Part shown: piece by piece, positions 44,579 to 54,083 of the stretch
Layout: each line of letters begins with the position of its first letter
Numbering within the stretch: position 1 is the stretch's first letter
Notes under the pieces: model-generated
Databases searched by the model: none
What the model was told of the DNA's origin: nothing
The model's input: only the letters and a program-made list of their open reading frames with translations
Translations under genes and position numbers: made by a program
Assembly: GCA_018267955.1 (NCBI GenBank)
Contig: JAFDXL010000008.1
Coordinates: forward strand, 310,001-374,000
Origin: Bacteroidota bacterium
Lineage (GTDB): Bacteria > Bacteroidota > Bacteroidia > Chitinophagales > Chitinophagaceae
DNA: 64,000 bases
Direction of reading: 5' to 3'

Positions 44579-46240
44579 ATGCTTAAGAAACTAATTATTA
44601 ATAATTACGCGATCATAGATCACCTGGACCTGGAGCCCGATGCGAACCTGAATACGGTTACCGGGGAAACAGGAGCCGGGAAAAGTATCATCCTGGGGGC
44701 ACTATCTCTAATATTGGGAGAAAGGGCAGATACGAGTGTATTGATTAACAAAAATGAGAAATCTATTATCGAGGCATGGTTTGATGTGGCGGATAATGCT
44801 TCTTTTGCAGCCATAATGGCAGAAGAGGAGCTGGATAATGATGACCTTTGCATTATCAGACGCGAAATCAGTACTACTGGCAAATCAAGAGCATTTGTGA
44901 ATGATACACCTGTAACGTTGAGTGTCTTAAATAAGCTTACGTTGTTGCTGGTAGATCTGCAGCAGCAATTTGGCCACCTGGCAATGGAAGATGATAATTT
45001 TCAAATAGACGTTGTAGATGCCATTGCCCAAACCGCGGAGTTGAAAAAGGATTATCAGTCTTTATACAATAAGTACAAGAAAATATCTGCGGCCTTATCT
45101 GCTTTGATGGAACAACAGGCGCAATGGCAAAAAGAGGCCGATTATAAGCAGTACTTGCTGAATGAATTGTCTGAAGCGTCGTTCAAAGAAAATGAAATAG
45201 AACAGGCAGAACTGCAATTGAAGCAAATGACGCATGCCGAAAGGATATTAGGCGTTTTGCAACAAGGGCAGCAAATGTTAGCAGAAGGGGAGCAACCACT
45301 TGTTAACGAGATAAAGCGCTTATTGCAACAAGTTCAGGGCATTGCAGACGTTTTTGATATGGCGAAGCCGTTGCAGGATAGAATTGCTTCGGCCTGGGCT
45401 GAGCTTAAAGATATAGCTGATGAATTTGAGGTGTTGTCTGGCAAAGTGAATCTGGATGCGTCTCTGATGCAGCAGTTGCATGAACGTATAGATATTGGCT
45501 ATAAATTACTGAAGAAGCATAGCCTACAGACTACACAAGAATTGCTGGAATTGCAGCAACAATTGCAGGATGATCTAAAAGCAAGCCTTGATCTGGATGA
45601 ACAAATTGATTCGCTCGCTTCAGATAAAAACAGCTTATACCATGATCTTATAAACAAGGCAAAAATATTATCAGCTAAGAGAGGTGCCGTTGTTCCCGAC
45701 TTTGAGCATAAAATACAAGAGCTGTTAATCTTGGTTGGTATGCCTAATGCCCGAATCAAGATCGTGCAAAATTATTTAGCTGAACCGGCTGCTACTGGCA
45801 TGGATGAAATAGCCTTTATGCTGGACGCTAATAAGAGTGGGCAGTTTTTAGTGCTGCATAAAGCTGCATCGGGCGGAGAAATGAGCCGTATTATGTTATG
45901 CATCAAAGCACTGACGGCAAAGGCCATGGAGCTGCCAACCTTGATATTTGATGAGGTGGATACAGGTATATCCGGTGAAGCTGCGAGGCAGGTGGGCATA
46001 CTGCTCCGCGAATTGGCTGAATATCACCAGGTGATATGTATTACGCATCAACCGCAGGTGGCGGCAAAAGGCACCCGGCATTTTTATGTATACAAAAATG
46101 AAGAAAAAGACGGGCGCATTACTACTAAGGTAAAGACTTTGACTAAGGATGAGCGTGTGCAGGCAATTGCCCGGATGATAGGTGGAGAAAGGCCTAGCGA
46201 GGCGGCGTTGCTCAACGCCAGGGAATTGGTTGGTGTATAA
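44579..46240 (+). CDS. recN: DNA repair protein RecN
   Basis: A 553-residue SMC-like ATPase: Walker A TGETGAGKSIILGAL near residue 35, two long coiled-coil arms (about residues 150-350, with LELQQQLQDDLKASLDLDEQ), the ABC signature KAASGGEMSRIMLCI and Walker B LIFDEVDTGISGEAA, then the His switch ICITHQPQVAAKG. It helps align and join broken DNA ends in recombinational repair. In many Bacteroidota recN follows porD, but here it stands apart. ATG 44579 gives the canonical MLKKLIINNYAIIDHL start. Confidence 0.97.
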   Translation: MLKKLIINNYAIIDHLDLEPDANLNTVTGETGAGKSIILGALSLILGERADTSVLINKNEKSIIEAWFDVADNASFAAIMAEEELDNDDLCIIRREISTTGKSRAFVNDTPVTLSVLNKLTLLLVDLQQQFGHLAMEDDNFQIDVVDAIAQTAELKKDYQSLYNKYKKISAALSALMEQQAQWQKEADYKQYLLNELSEASFKENEIEQAELQLKQMTHAERILGVLQQGQQMLAEGEQPLVNEIKRLLQQVQGIADVFDMAKPLQDRIASAWAELKDIADEFEVLSGKVNLDASLMQQLHERIDIGYKLLKKHSLQTTQELLELQQQLQDDLKASLDLDEQIDSLASDKNSLYHDLINKAKILSAKRGAVVPDFEHKIQELLILVGMPNARIKIVQNYLAEPAATGMDEIAFMLDANKSGQFLVLHKAASGGEMSRIMLCIKALTAKAMELPTLIFDEVDTGISGEAARQVGILLRELAEYHQVICITHQPQVAAKGTRHFYVYKNEEKDGRITTKVKTLTKDERVQAIARMIGGERPSEAALLNARELVGV

Positions 46241-46269
46241 AAGATGTAGAACTTCTAAGCTATCGTATA

Positions 46270-46306
46270 AAATTAAAACAGCCTCTTAAAGAGGCTGTTT
46301 TAATTT
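46270..46306. terminator. Bidirectional terminator between recN and the S46 peptidase gene
   Basis: A 16-bp perfect inverted repeat (AAATTAAAACAGCCTC and its complement) with a 5-nt TTAAA loop, U-rich on both outer sides, placed between two convergent genes. Confidence 0.85.
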
Positions 46307-46309
46307 AAA

Positions 46310-48490
46310 CTATTTTTTCTTGTTATTAACGATCTTCATTTCTTTGAGCAGCCATCCGGCATTGCCAAACTTTTCTACAATGAAGAGAGTATAGCGAATA
46401 TCAAGCGAGATATTACGGCAAAGATTCGGATCAAAATACAGGTCGCTCATGGTGCCCTCCCAAACCCGGTCAAAGTTGGTACCTATCAACTCACCTTTTG
46501 CATTTAATACAGGGCTCCCTGAGTTTCCCCCGGATGTATGATTACTTGCTATAAACGCGACAGGTACAGTGCCATTGACAGCCCAACGGCCGTAATCTTT
46601 TTTGGTATACAGCTCTTTTAATTTTTGCGGCACTTTGAATTCATCAACATCAGGATTGTCTTTTGCAATAACGCCATCTAATGTGGTTTGATAAGAATAT
46701 CCTGCAGGCCCATCGGGGTCAATACCATCTATTTTTCCATAGGTTAATCTCAATGTGAGATTAGCGTCTGGGTAAAATATTTTATGCTTATCCAATTGCA
46801 TTTGGGCATTCATATAAAGCCTGTTTAGATAAGCCATATCGTTGTAGTAGCGGTTGATATTGGGAGTGAGATAAGTACTCCTATATTGATTGGCGGCATT
46901 GTAAAGAATCCATGCAGGATCGTTTTTGATCTTATTAGAATCAGCCGCAGCAGAGTTATCAGCAAAGTGAGCTATATCTTCACTACTTGCAACTATAGAC
47001 GAAAAAACGTAGTCACCCCATCGTGAATAATTTTTGCCTTGCTCATTGTATTGTTTCGTAAACGTGGCTGGGATACGTCCCGCACATTTATTCATAAAAA
47101 GTGGCATCAACACATCAAACACGTGTTTGTCGGTTTCTGCATCATAGTTTTTATAGAACCCGCCTGATGCTTTTGATAATTTTATAAGACTGTCCTTCAA
47201 TGCACTTCCATTCAACCCCGAACGCATCACTTGTAACATTTTATCGAGAAGCGATGCCTGTTGGACGAGTTCTACTCCGTAAACAGCCTCCTTAAAATAT
47301 TCATCAGTTTTAAGAATGTCATTTATAGAAAGAGATTTTGCCGCCATCTGGCTAAGCAGGTCATCGGCATAGGGCAAGCTATTATCTGTAATAGCCCATT
47401 GTTGGAAATTTCTTTCATAATCCTGTTTTTTGCCCAGGGCATCATTCAGCTTCAGGCCCCTTACCTCGCCTTGCCATTTCTTCCAGCCGTTGGCAACCCC
47501 AGCGCGTTTAGAGGTATATTTAAGGAATACTTCCCTGTTTTTTTGCATTTGTTCCTGCCAGGCATTCAGTCTTTTTGTACGGGCTTCTATGCGTATAGGA
47601 TCAATAATAGAATATATCTGGTTAAGCTGGTACGATGATATATACTCATTGGTAGTGCCGGGGAAGCCATAGACCATTGTAAAATCTCCTTCTTTGTAAC
47701 CGGAAATATTAAGTGTGAAGTATTCTTTTGCTTCATACGGTTTATTGTCTTTTGAATAATCCGCTGGTTTATTGTTCTTGCCTGCATATACCCTGAACAT
47801 ACTAAAATCGCCGGTATGCCTTGGCCAGCTCCAGTTGTCAGTATCCCCGCCAAAGGTTCCAATACCGTTTGGTGGAAATCCCACCAGCCGTATATCTCTA
47901 TAGGTCTCTGATAATATTACCCAGTATTGATTACCATTGAAGTATGGTTTGATGGTGGCATCCAGCCCTGACGAAACTTTGTAACCTTTTTCGAGATTTT
48001 TTATACGGGTGTTGACGATATTATTGCGGTCAGCTTCAGGTATTGTATCTGTTAGTCCGGTTGTTATTTTGTCCGTAACATTTTCCATACGGCGTATGAA
48101 TGTCACTGTCAATCCGCCACAGGGCAATTCTTCACTGTTGTTCTGCGCCCAAAAACCATTAGCAAAATAGTCATGTTCTTTGCTGCTAAGCCCTTGCACG
48201 GTTCCATATCCACAATGATGATTGGTTAATATTAGTCCTTTTGAGGATATGATCTCGCCTGTACACCCCTTTCCAAATAACACTACCGCATTGTTTAGTG
48301 AGGTTCCCGATGTATTGTAGATTTGCTCTATGGGTATTTCGAGTCCCATTTTTTGCATGTCTGTTTCCCTGCTTTTCAGGGTAGGGGGCAACCACATACC
48401 TTCTTTGGCAAAAACATGACAATTAGCGCCAACGAATGATAATAATACAGATGTCTTAATAATTGAAGAAAAAAGGGAAGACTTTAGCAT
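46310..48490 (-). CDS. S46 family dipeptidyl-peptidase, DPP11-like
   Basis: About 726 residues, close to the length of known DPP7/DPP11 enzymes. The signal peptide (MLKSSLFSSIIKTSVLLSFVGANCHVFA) is followed by the S46 catalytic core: His in LTNHHCGYGTVQ, Asp in the SWPRHTGDF region, and Ser in HTSGGNSGSPVLN. The specificity segment reads GTNFDRVWEGTMSD: the Arg after FD corresponds to the residue reported to give DPP11 its preference for Asp/Glu at P1, where DPP7 has Gly. It would release acidic dipeptides from periplasmic oligopeptides. I chose ATG 48490 over 48547 because the signal peptide starts there. Confidence 0.93.
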   Translation of the reverse strand: MLKSSLFSSIIKTSVLLSFVGANCHVFAKEGMWLPPTLKSRETDMQKMGLEIPIEQIYNTSGTSLNNAVVLFGKGCTGEIISSKGLILTNHHCGYGTVQGLSSKEHDYFANGFWAQNNSEELPCGGLTVTFIRRMENVTDKITTGLTDTIPEADRNNIVNTRIKNLEKGYKVSSGLDATIKPYFNGNQYWVILSETYRDIRLVGFPPNGIGTFGGDTDNWSWPRHTGDFSMFRVYAGKNNKPADYSKDNKPYEAKEYFTLNISGYKEGDFTMVYGFPGTTNEYISSYQLNQIYSIIDPIRIEARTKRLNAWQEQMQKNREVFLKYTSKRAGVANGWKKWQGEVRGLKLNDALGKKQDYERNFQQWAITDNSLPYADDLLSQMAAKSLSINDILKTDEYFKEAVYGVELVQQASLLDKMLQVMRSGLNGSALKDSLIKLSKASGGFYKNYDAETDKHVFDVLMPLFMNKCAGRIPATFTKQYNEQGKNYSRWGDYVFSSIVASSEDIAHFADNSAAADSNKIKNDPAWILYNAANQYRSTYLTPNINRYYNDMAYLNRLYMNAQMQLDKHKIFYPDANLTLRLTYGKIDGIDPDGPAGYSYQTTLDGVIAKDNPDVDEFKVPQKLKELYTKKDYGRWAVNGTVPVAFIASNHTSGGNSGSPVLNAKGELIGTNFDRVWEGTMSDLYFDPNLCRNISLDIRYTLFIVEKFGNAGWLLKEMKIVNNKKK

Positions 48491-48590
48491 TTGTAAGTGT
48501 TGATTACAGAAATAAAAATACTGCTTTGCTATAAAAGTTTTATCCAAATTGTTATATTAGCCCATAGAAAGTGAAACTCTTTTCTGCCTT

Positions 48591-50618
48591 ATGAGAAAAT
48601 GCCTACTTCTTGTAGCACTTATAATAGTGTCACAACTTAATGTATTAATAGCCCAGCCGCTTTTTAATTCGCCGGATACGGTATGCCCAAAGCAACTGGT
48701 GCAGCTAACAACCAATGTGCCCAATGCCAAGAGCCACTACTGGGGTTTTTGTTCGGGTTATCTGTTTAACACACCGGTTGCAACAGCATTGACTAAAAAC
48801 GGGTTGGATGCACCTACTGCGGTAGAAGTAGAAAAGGATGGCAACAACTATTATGCATTTGTAGTTAACAGGGGAAATAACGGAGCAAGGCAGTCATTAA
48901 TTCGTCTGGAGTTCGGTAATAGCCTTGATAATCAGCCTAAAATCACAAATTACGGAACAATGGATGACGTGCTTCCGAAGGATCCATCATCGCTGTATAT
49001 TATTAAAAATGAAACCAATGGCAACTGGCATGTATTTGTTGTAGGCGGCACAACTGTGGGAGCTTCGTCCCTGGCTCGCCTTGACTTTGGTAAATCTTTA
49101 GGCAATGTACCCAATATCGTAAACTTTGGTAACTGGAACAATATGCTTGACGGGCCAAGCGGATTGTTTTTTCAGCAGGAAAACAAACTTTGGTATGGTT
49201 TTACATTTAACAAGAACACAAACGATCTGCTGCGCATAGAGTTCGATTCGTTGCTTTCTTTGACCCCTACATATGTAAATCTGGGTAAGCTGCCGTACAT
49301 CAAAAAACCTACAGACTATACATCAATTTTAGTAAATGGCGTTTGGTACTTTTTTGTAACCAACGAAGGTAGCGATAGCATCACTCGTGTAGACCTAGGC
49401 CCTAAGTTGGCAACCACTACGCCTGCGTCTGCAACAATAGGTTCTTTGAATAAAAACGTTACTAACGCCGATGGTATCAGTATCATCAGGGACTGCGATA
49501 GTTTCCATTTGTTTTTTGTAAACCGGGGGTCCAGTGACTTTGTGAAAGTGGATATGACTTCCATTACGGGGCCTTATACAGCAGCAAACTTCAATACTTT
49601 CAGTTCTACGTTGTTTGGACCGACCGGGTTGACAAGGCCAATTCGTGATCATGATAATATCTACTTGTTCACCACCAACGATGGAGACAGCAACCTGGTA
49701 AAAGTAACATTCCAGCAATGCAGCAATGCCAGCATCCAGTCTTCTACAACTATGATGCCTGCTCCTTATAGTTATGATACTGCGGGTACTTACAATATCT
49801 ACTATATGGTGAATGAGGGTATGCCGGATATGCAGGTGCAATGTAAGATAATCACCGTATTGCCTACTCCAGACATCTTTATGTCTAACGACACCACAAT
49901 CTGTAGTGGGGATACGATTAGTTTACGCTTGATTTCTACAGCTGCAATTAACCAAACCTGGTCTCCTGATTACAATATTGATAATACGACACAACAATAC
50001 GTTAGGGTTTGGCCGCAATACTCTACAAACTACCATGTACTGTTGCCTTATAAGTCAGGTTGTATTGTAGATACGTTGATTAAAGTAAAGGTTTTCAAAG
50101 TGCAGTCTGACGCAGGACCGGACAGGACAATAGCAGACGGTGCTACTACCGTACTAGGTGGGCCGTTTACCAGCGATGGCATAAACTATTCTTATCTATG
50201 GTTTCCCGACAGGTATATGAGTAATAACAATGTACCTAATCCAAGTGTTACACCTCCTAACGACTATACTTATTATTTGCAGGTAAGAGACAATAACTCT
50301 GGCTGCGCTGCATTAGATACAGTTATAGTACATGTTAGCTGCGATGATATTAACTTGCCAAATGCGTTTGCTCCAAATGGCAATTCTTCGATGAATCGTT
50401 TTGGACTTGCTAATTCACAGATAGTGAGATTAGTTGCATTCAGGATATTTGATCGTTGGGGTAAGGTAGTATTCGAAACAACAGACCCTGCACAGCAGTG
50501 GGATGGTAAAGTGAACGGAGCAGATGCAGCGCTTGGTGTTTATGTGTGGGAGGCAGAAGGGTATTGCATATCAGGCAAAAGGATCAAGAGCTCCGGTAAT
50601 GTTACCCTTATCCGGTAA
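48591..50618 (+). CDS. Propeller-repeat T9SS substrate with type B (gliding-associated) sorting domain
   Basis: A 675-residue secreted protein: signal peptide (MRKCLLLVALIIVSQLNVLIAQ), then about six repeats of 50-55 residues (for example DAPTAVEVEKDGNNYYAFVVNRGNN, SSLYIIKNETNGNWHVFVVGG, DGISIIRDCDSFHLFFVNRGSS, all with a trailing RLDFGxSL strand) that suggest a beta-propeller. A PKD-like region (about 430-590) follows with paired Cys. The C-terminus (NLPNAFAPNGNSSMNRF ... LVAFRIFDRWGKVVFETTDP ... GVYVWEAEG) is a type B T9SS sorting domain. Unlike the type A substrates here, it carries the gliding-motility-associated signature. No partner PorP/SprF-like gene lies next to it. Confidence 0.9.
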   Translation: MRKCLLLVALIIVSQLNVLIAQPLFNSPDTVCPKQLVQLTTNVPNAKSHYWGFCSGYLFNTPVATALTKNGLDAPTAVEVEKDGNNYYAFVVNRGNNGARQSLIRLEFGNSLDNQPKITNYGTMDDVLPKDPSSLYIIKNETNGNWHVFVVGGTTVGASSLARLDFGKSLGNVPNIVNFGNWNNMLDGPSGLFFQQENKLWYGFTFNKNTNDLLRIEFDSLLSLTPTYVNLGKLPYIKKPTDYTSILVNGVWYFFVTNEGSDSITRVDLGPKLATTTPASATIGSLNKNVTNADGISIIRDCDSFHLFFVNRGSSDFVKVDMTSITGPYTAANFNTFSSTLFGPTGLTRPIRDHDNIYLFTTNDGDSNLVKVTFQQCSNASIQSSTTMMPAPYSYDTAGTYNIYYMVNEGMPDMQVQCKIITVLPTPDIFMSNDTTICSGDTISLRLISTAAINQTWSPDYNIDNTTQQYVRVWPQYSTNYHVLLPYKSGCIVDTLIKVKVFKVQSDAGPDRTIADGATTVLGGPFTSDGINYSYLWFPDRYMSNNNVPNPSVTPPNDYTYYLQVRDNNSGCAALDTVIVHVSCDDINLPNAFAPNGNSSMNRFGLANSQIVRLVAFRIFDRWGKVVFETTDPAQQWDGKVNGADAALGVYVWEAEGYCISGKRIKSSGNVTLIR

Positions 50619-50650
50619 TGTTTCTATGAAGTTTAAATAAAAGAGTTATA

Positions 50651-50678
50651 AAAACGCCACCTTCACGGGTGGCGTTTT
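50651..50678 (+). terminator. Intrinsic terminator of the type B T9SS substrate gene
   Basis: An 11-bp stem AAAACGCCACC / GGTGGCGTTTT with a 6-nt loop and a T-run, 32 nt after the stop. The following 230 nt up to the kinase stop hold nothing I can recognise. Confidence 0.85.
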
Positions 50679-50911
50679 TTATTATACAACTGCTCTAAAT
50701 AGATTAGAAAGTTTTTTCGCCGAGCGGAATAGCAGATAAGGGGAGGAAGATGGGTAGTCAATAATACAATAACGTTTCTTACCAGGTAACATTATTTGAT
50801 GCCTGTGCAATCATTTACGCTATTTGATTAACGCTGCACAGAACTTGATCTGTTTCATTGAAGTGTCTGTAAGCTGATGTCATCTATCAGCCCCAGGTAT
50901 CAGCGTTGTTC

Positions 50912-52192
50912 CTATACCAACGGCATCAGTACAGTAAACGTACTGCCTTTGCCAATGGTGCTTTCTACGGTCACCTTGCCCTGGTGAGCTTCTACTGTGG
51001 CTTTAACATAGCTAAGTCCTAACCCGAAGCCTTTTACATTGTGAATATTGCCGGTGTGGGCGCGGTAGAATTTTTCAAATACGCGAGACTGCGTTTCGCG
51101 GTTCATTCCAATGCCGTTATCTGCTATCTTAATAGCAAGCATACTGCTTACATTGGATGTGCTTACTTCGATATGGAGATTATTTTTAGAGTACTTAATA
51201 GCATTGTCGAGCAGATTGAAGATGATATTAGAAAAATGCACTTCGTCAGCTTCTATTATATGCCTGTCGGCATCTAATTTCAGCGTTATAGTGCCATTTT
51301 TCTCCTGTATTTGTAACGATAGGTTGTTAGCTACTTTGTTAATGAGGTCATGCGCATCAAGTTTTTGAAGGTTTAGCTTAATGTCCTGTTTTTCTATACG
51401 CGCTGCCTGCAATATCTTCTCTACCTGTTTGTTCATCCTCTTGTTCTCATCCTTTATCATCCCGCTGTAGTAGCGGATTTTGTCTGAGTCATGGATTACC
51501 TTCTCATTAGTTAATGCATCAATAGCCAGCGAGATGGTTGCTAATGGCGTTTTTAGCTCATGGGTCATATTATTGATAAAGTCAGATTTGATCTCAGAGA
51601 GTTTCTTCTGGTTGAACATGGTGCGCACAGTGAGGGCAAATGCTGAAATAATAATAACCGTAAATAGGATAGAGGAGCCAATGATCCAACCCATTTTGTT
51701 CAAAATATAATTTTTATCGTCCGCTATATGCAGGTAAAAAGTTTCCGGTCTGCTGCTTTTATTTGGATCAGATGTTAAAGGAGATGCGGTACTTGAAGTA
51801 AAATATTCCGTTTTAAAGCCCGGAGAAGACATAATTGGAACATTGAAAATGTTGGTGACACAATATTCATAGTTCTCCTTTATGTTATATTTCTTCATTG
51901 CCTTGCTCACTATGGTGCTCATTTCATCCGTAGTGAGCATCTGCACCGTAAAATCTTGCAAGTAATAGTTGCGCGACTCTTCATCCATATAGCCAATATT
52001 GCCCGATTTAGTAAGGTACAGTTTTTGCGCTTGTTCCTTTATCTGGCTGATGGCATATTCAATATCAAGTGTACGTTGGTTTTGGCGCAGTTTAATAGCG
52101 TCCCGTATCCATGACATCTGAATGAATATAATGCCTAATACGGATAGAGTAATAAGGAATACGATTAAGGGGAAAACTCTTTTCATGCTCAT
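50912..52192 (-). CDS. Membrane sensor histidine kinase
   Basis: A 426-residue kinase with two membrane helices (VFPLIVFLITLSVLGIIFIQ near the N-terminus and IIGSSILFTVIIISAFALTV about 170-190) enclosing a periplasmic sensor region of about 140 residues with no recognised fold. There is no HAMP domain. HisKA has the phospho-acceptor in MTHELKTPLATI; HATPase_c shows NLLDNAIKYS, ADNGIGM and GFGLGLSYVKATVEAHQG. No response regulator is adjacent, so it is an orphan here. ATG 52192 or 52186 can serve as start; a -7 box lies almost on top of them. Confidence 0.93.
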   Translation of the reverse strand: MSMKRVFPLIVFLITLSVLGIIFIQMSWIRDAIKLRQNQRTLDIEYAISQIKEQAQKLYLTKSGNIGYMDEESRNYYLQDFTVQMLTTDEMSTIVSKAMKKYNIKENYEYCVTNIFNVPIMSSPGFKTEYFTSSTASPLTSDPNKSSRPETFYLHIADDKNYILNKMGWIIGSSILFTVIIISAFALTVRTMFNQKKLSEIKSDFINNMTHELKTPLATISLAIDALTNEKVIHDSDKIRYYSGMIKDENKRMNKQVEKILQAARIEKQDIKLNLQKLDAHDLINKVANNLSLQIQEKNGTITLKLDADRHIIEADEVHFSNIIFNLLDNAIKYSKNNLHIEVSTSNVSSMLAIKIADNGIGMNRETQSRVFEKFYRAHTGNIHNVKGFGLGLSYVKATVEAHQGKVTVESTIGKGSTFTVLMPLV

Positions 52193-52194
52193 AC

Positions 52195-52202
52195 CAAAGA
52201 TA
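52195..52202 (-). promoter_or_regulatory. Candidate -7 box for the histidine kinase gene
   Basis: Minus strand TATCTTTG, a full TAnnTTTG match, 2 nt before the first and 8 nt before the second possible ATG. It implies a leaderless mRNA starting at or near MKRV. Confidence 0.4.
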
Positions 52203-52339
52203 TATATGATATACTGCTATCGCGGTCTTCTCAATTGGTTTAACGGCAATTTAACTGATGCAAACCAATCAATTAATGAAAATACAATTTTTCGCCGGTT
52301 TGCGAACTATAGTCATATTACACTGTTATTTTGCATTAA

Positions 52340-53275
52340 ATGGCAACCGAGATAATTGAAGCCAGGAGACTCACCAAATCTTTCGGCAGTTTTAAGGCAG
52401 TAGATGATTTGTCGTTTACGATAAATAAAGGGGAAGTATATGGATTCCTGGGGCAAAATGGTGCCGGTAAAAGTACCACGATGCGCATGTTGCTTGGCCT
52501 AATATATCCTGATAACGGAGCGGTGTATATCCGCGGTATGGAATTTAATAATAGGACAAGGCACTTACTAGCATATATAGGCGCAGTGATAGAGCGGCCC
52601 GATCTGTACCTGTATCTTACCGGCTGGGAAAACTTAAAGTTGTTTGCGCATTTAAGTGGCAAAGAAATAACTAGCGCACGAATGCATGAAGTCCTGGATA
52701 TAGTAGGGCTGAGTGGCAGAGAAAAAGATAAGGTGAAGGGTTATTCGCAGGGAATGAAACAAAGATTGGGTATTGCTATCGCGTTGATTCATGATCCTGA
52801 ACTGTTGATACTGGATGAGCCTACTAACGGGCTAGACCCTCAAGGCATTGCGGAAATGAGGTTTCTTATCAATAGACTGAGCAAAGAGCTCGGTAAAACA
52901 ATAATGATATCTTCCCACCTGTTGCACGAAATAGAGCAGGTCGCTACTAATATGATCATTCTTCACAGGGGCAAAAGGATTGTAGAAGGGAAGGTTGCAG
53001 ATCTGCTCAGTCCCGCGGATACATCGGTAAAGATCAGACTAACGCCGGATGAAGCTGTAATAGCTCAATTGAAGAATAGTGAATGGAAGGCGCAAATAAG
53101 TTCAACGCAGTTGGGGCAAATTACATTCAAAACAGATCCGGAAAATGTTCCTGCAATAAATAACTGGTTGGTCAATCATGGTGCCTCGGTGTTGCAAATA
53201 AATGTTACCCATTCGCTCGAAGATTATTTTTTATCCTTAACATCTGAAGATCATGTTGCGGCTGGAACTATTTAA
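52340..53275 (+). CDS. ABC transporter ATP-binding protein
   Basis: A 311-residue ATPase: Walker A GQNGAGKSTT, signature YSQGMKQRLGIA, Walker B LLILDEPTNGLDPQG and the His switch SSHLLHE, followed by a C-terminal domain of about 90 residues typical of CcmA/DrrA-type exporters. It would energise the ABC-2 permease whose gene overlaps it by 23 nt. Weak promoter elements (TTTG 52299-52302 and TTATTTTG 52326-52333) precede it. Substrate unknown. Confidence 0.93.
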   Translation: MATEIIEARRLTKSFGSFKAVDDLSFTINKGEVYGFLGQNGAGKSTTMRMLLGLIYPDNGAVYIRGMEFNNRTRHLLAYIGAVIERPDLYLYLTGWENLKLFAHLSGKEITSARMHEVLDIVGLSGREKDKVKGYSQGMKQRLGIAIALIHDPELLILDEPTNGLDPQGIAEMRFLINRLSKELGKTIMISSHLLHEIEQVATNMIILHRGKRIVEGKVADLLSPADTSVKIRLTPDEAVIAQLKNSEWKAQISSTQLGQITFKTDPENVPAINNWLVNHGASVLQINVTHSLEDYFLSLTSEDHVAAGTI

Positions 53276-54083
53276 GATATTCAAACGGCCGCGTACGTAC
53301 ATCAGCTTTGGTATTGTAGCGGCCATAGCATTAGTCATAGAATTGGCGATGTATGCAGATGGAAAGAACTTTATAAACTTTGCATTGCAAGGCATCAACG
53401 AGCAGTTTGATATGCGGGGGAATATACTTAATGGCTACCTGATTACTTACATTATTCTGCAGACTTTGCTGGTACAAATTCCTTTATTGGTGGCCCTGGT
53501 GGCGGGGGATGCGATTGCTGGCGAAGCAAGTATGGGTACGTTGCGGCTGTTACTTACCAAGCCTCAGTCACGCAGCAAGGTGATCATTGTCAAATTTGTT
53601 GCCTCCTTGTGTTATGCATTGCTTCTATTGCTATGGCTGGCAATTGTAGCGTTGGGACTTTCTGTATTAATATTTGGGGCTGGGGATATGATCAACCTGA
53701 AAAGTGATGCGATGGTGATTATTTTGAAAGACGATGTTCTTTGGCGTTATGTAGCTGCCTTTGCCTTCGCAGCCCTGGCAATGGCTACGGTTGCGGCATT
53801 AGCGTTGCTATTATCCTGTTTTGCAGATAATTCAATAGGACCTATAGTGGGTACTATGGGCATTATTATTGTGTTAATGATATTTTCAACACTCGACTTG
53901 CCTATATTCTCTGTAATCAAGCAATACCTGTTTACAACTCATATGGTAGGGTGGAAGGGCTTTTTTGACGACCCGGTTCCATATAAAGCTGTGGGTACAT
54001 CTGCAATGGTATTGCTGGTTTATACATTTTTGTTTTTGGGAGCTTCGATAGTGTGGTTCAATAAAAAGGATATACAATCATGA
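53253..54083 (+). CDS. ABC-2 type transporter permease
   Basis: A 276-residue permease with six hydrophobic helices and the ABC-2 pattern: short cytosolic N-terminus (LRLELFKIFKRPRTYISF), the GEASMGTLRLLLTKPQSRSKVIIVKF cytosolic loop, a conserved interface with the ATPase, and C-terminal helices ending in WFNKKDIQS. Its ATG lies 23 nt inside the ATPase gene and its stop overlaps the next ATG (ATGA), so the three genes are a coupled operon. Likely an exporter; the substrate may be a lipid or lipoprotein, judging by its LolA-like neighbour. Confidence 0.9.
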   Translation: MLRLELFKIFKRPRTYISFGIVAAIALVIELAMYADGKNFINFALQGINEQFDMRGNILNGYLITYIILQTLLVQIPLLVALVAGDAIAGEASMGTLRLLLTKPQSRSKVIIVKFVASLCYALLLLLWLAIVALGLSVLIFGAGDMINLKSDAMVIILKDDVLWRYVAAFAFAALAMATVAALALLLSCFADNSIGPIVGTMGIIIVLMIFSTLDLPIFSVIKQYLFTTHMVGWKGFFDDPVPYKAVGTSAMVLLVYTFLFLGASIVWFNKKDIQS

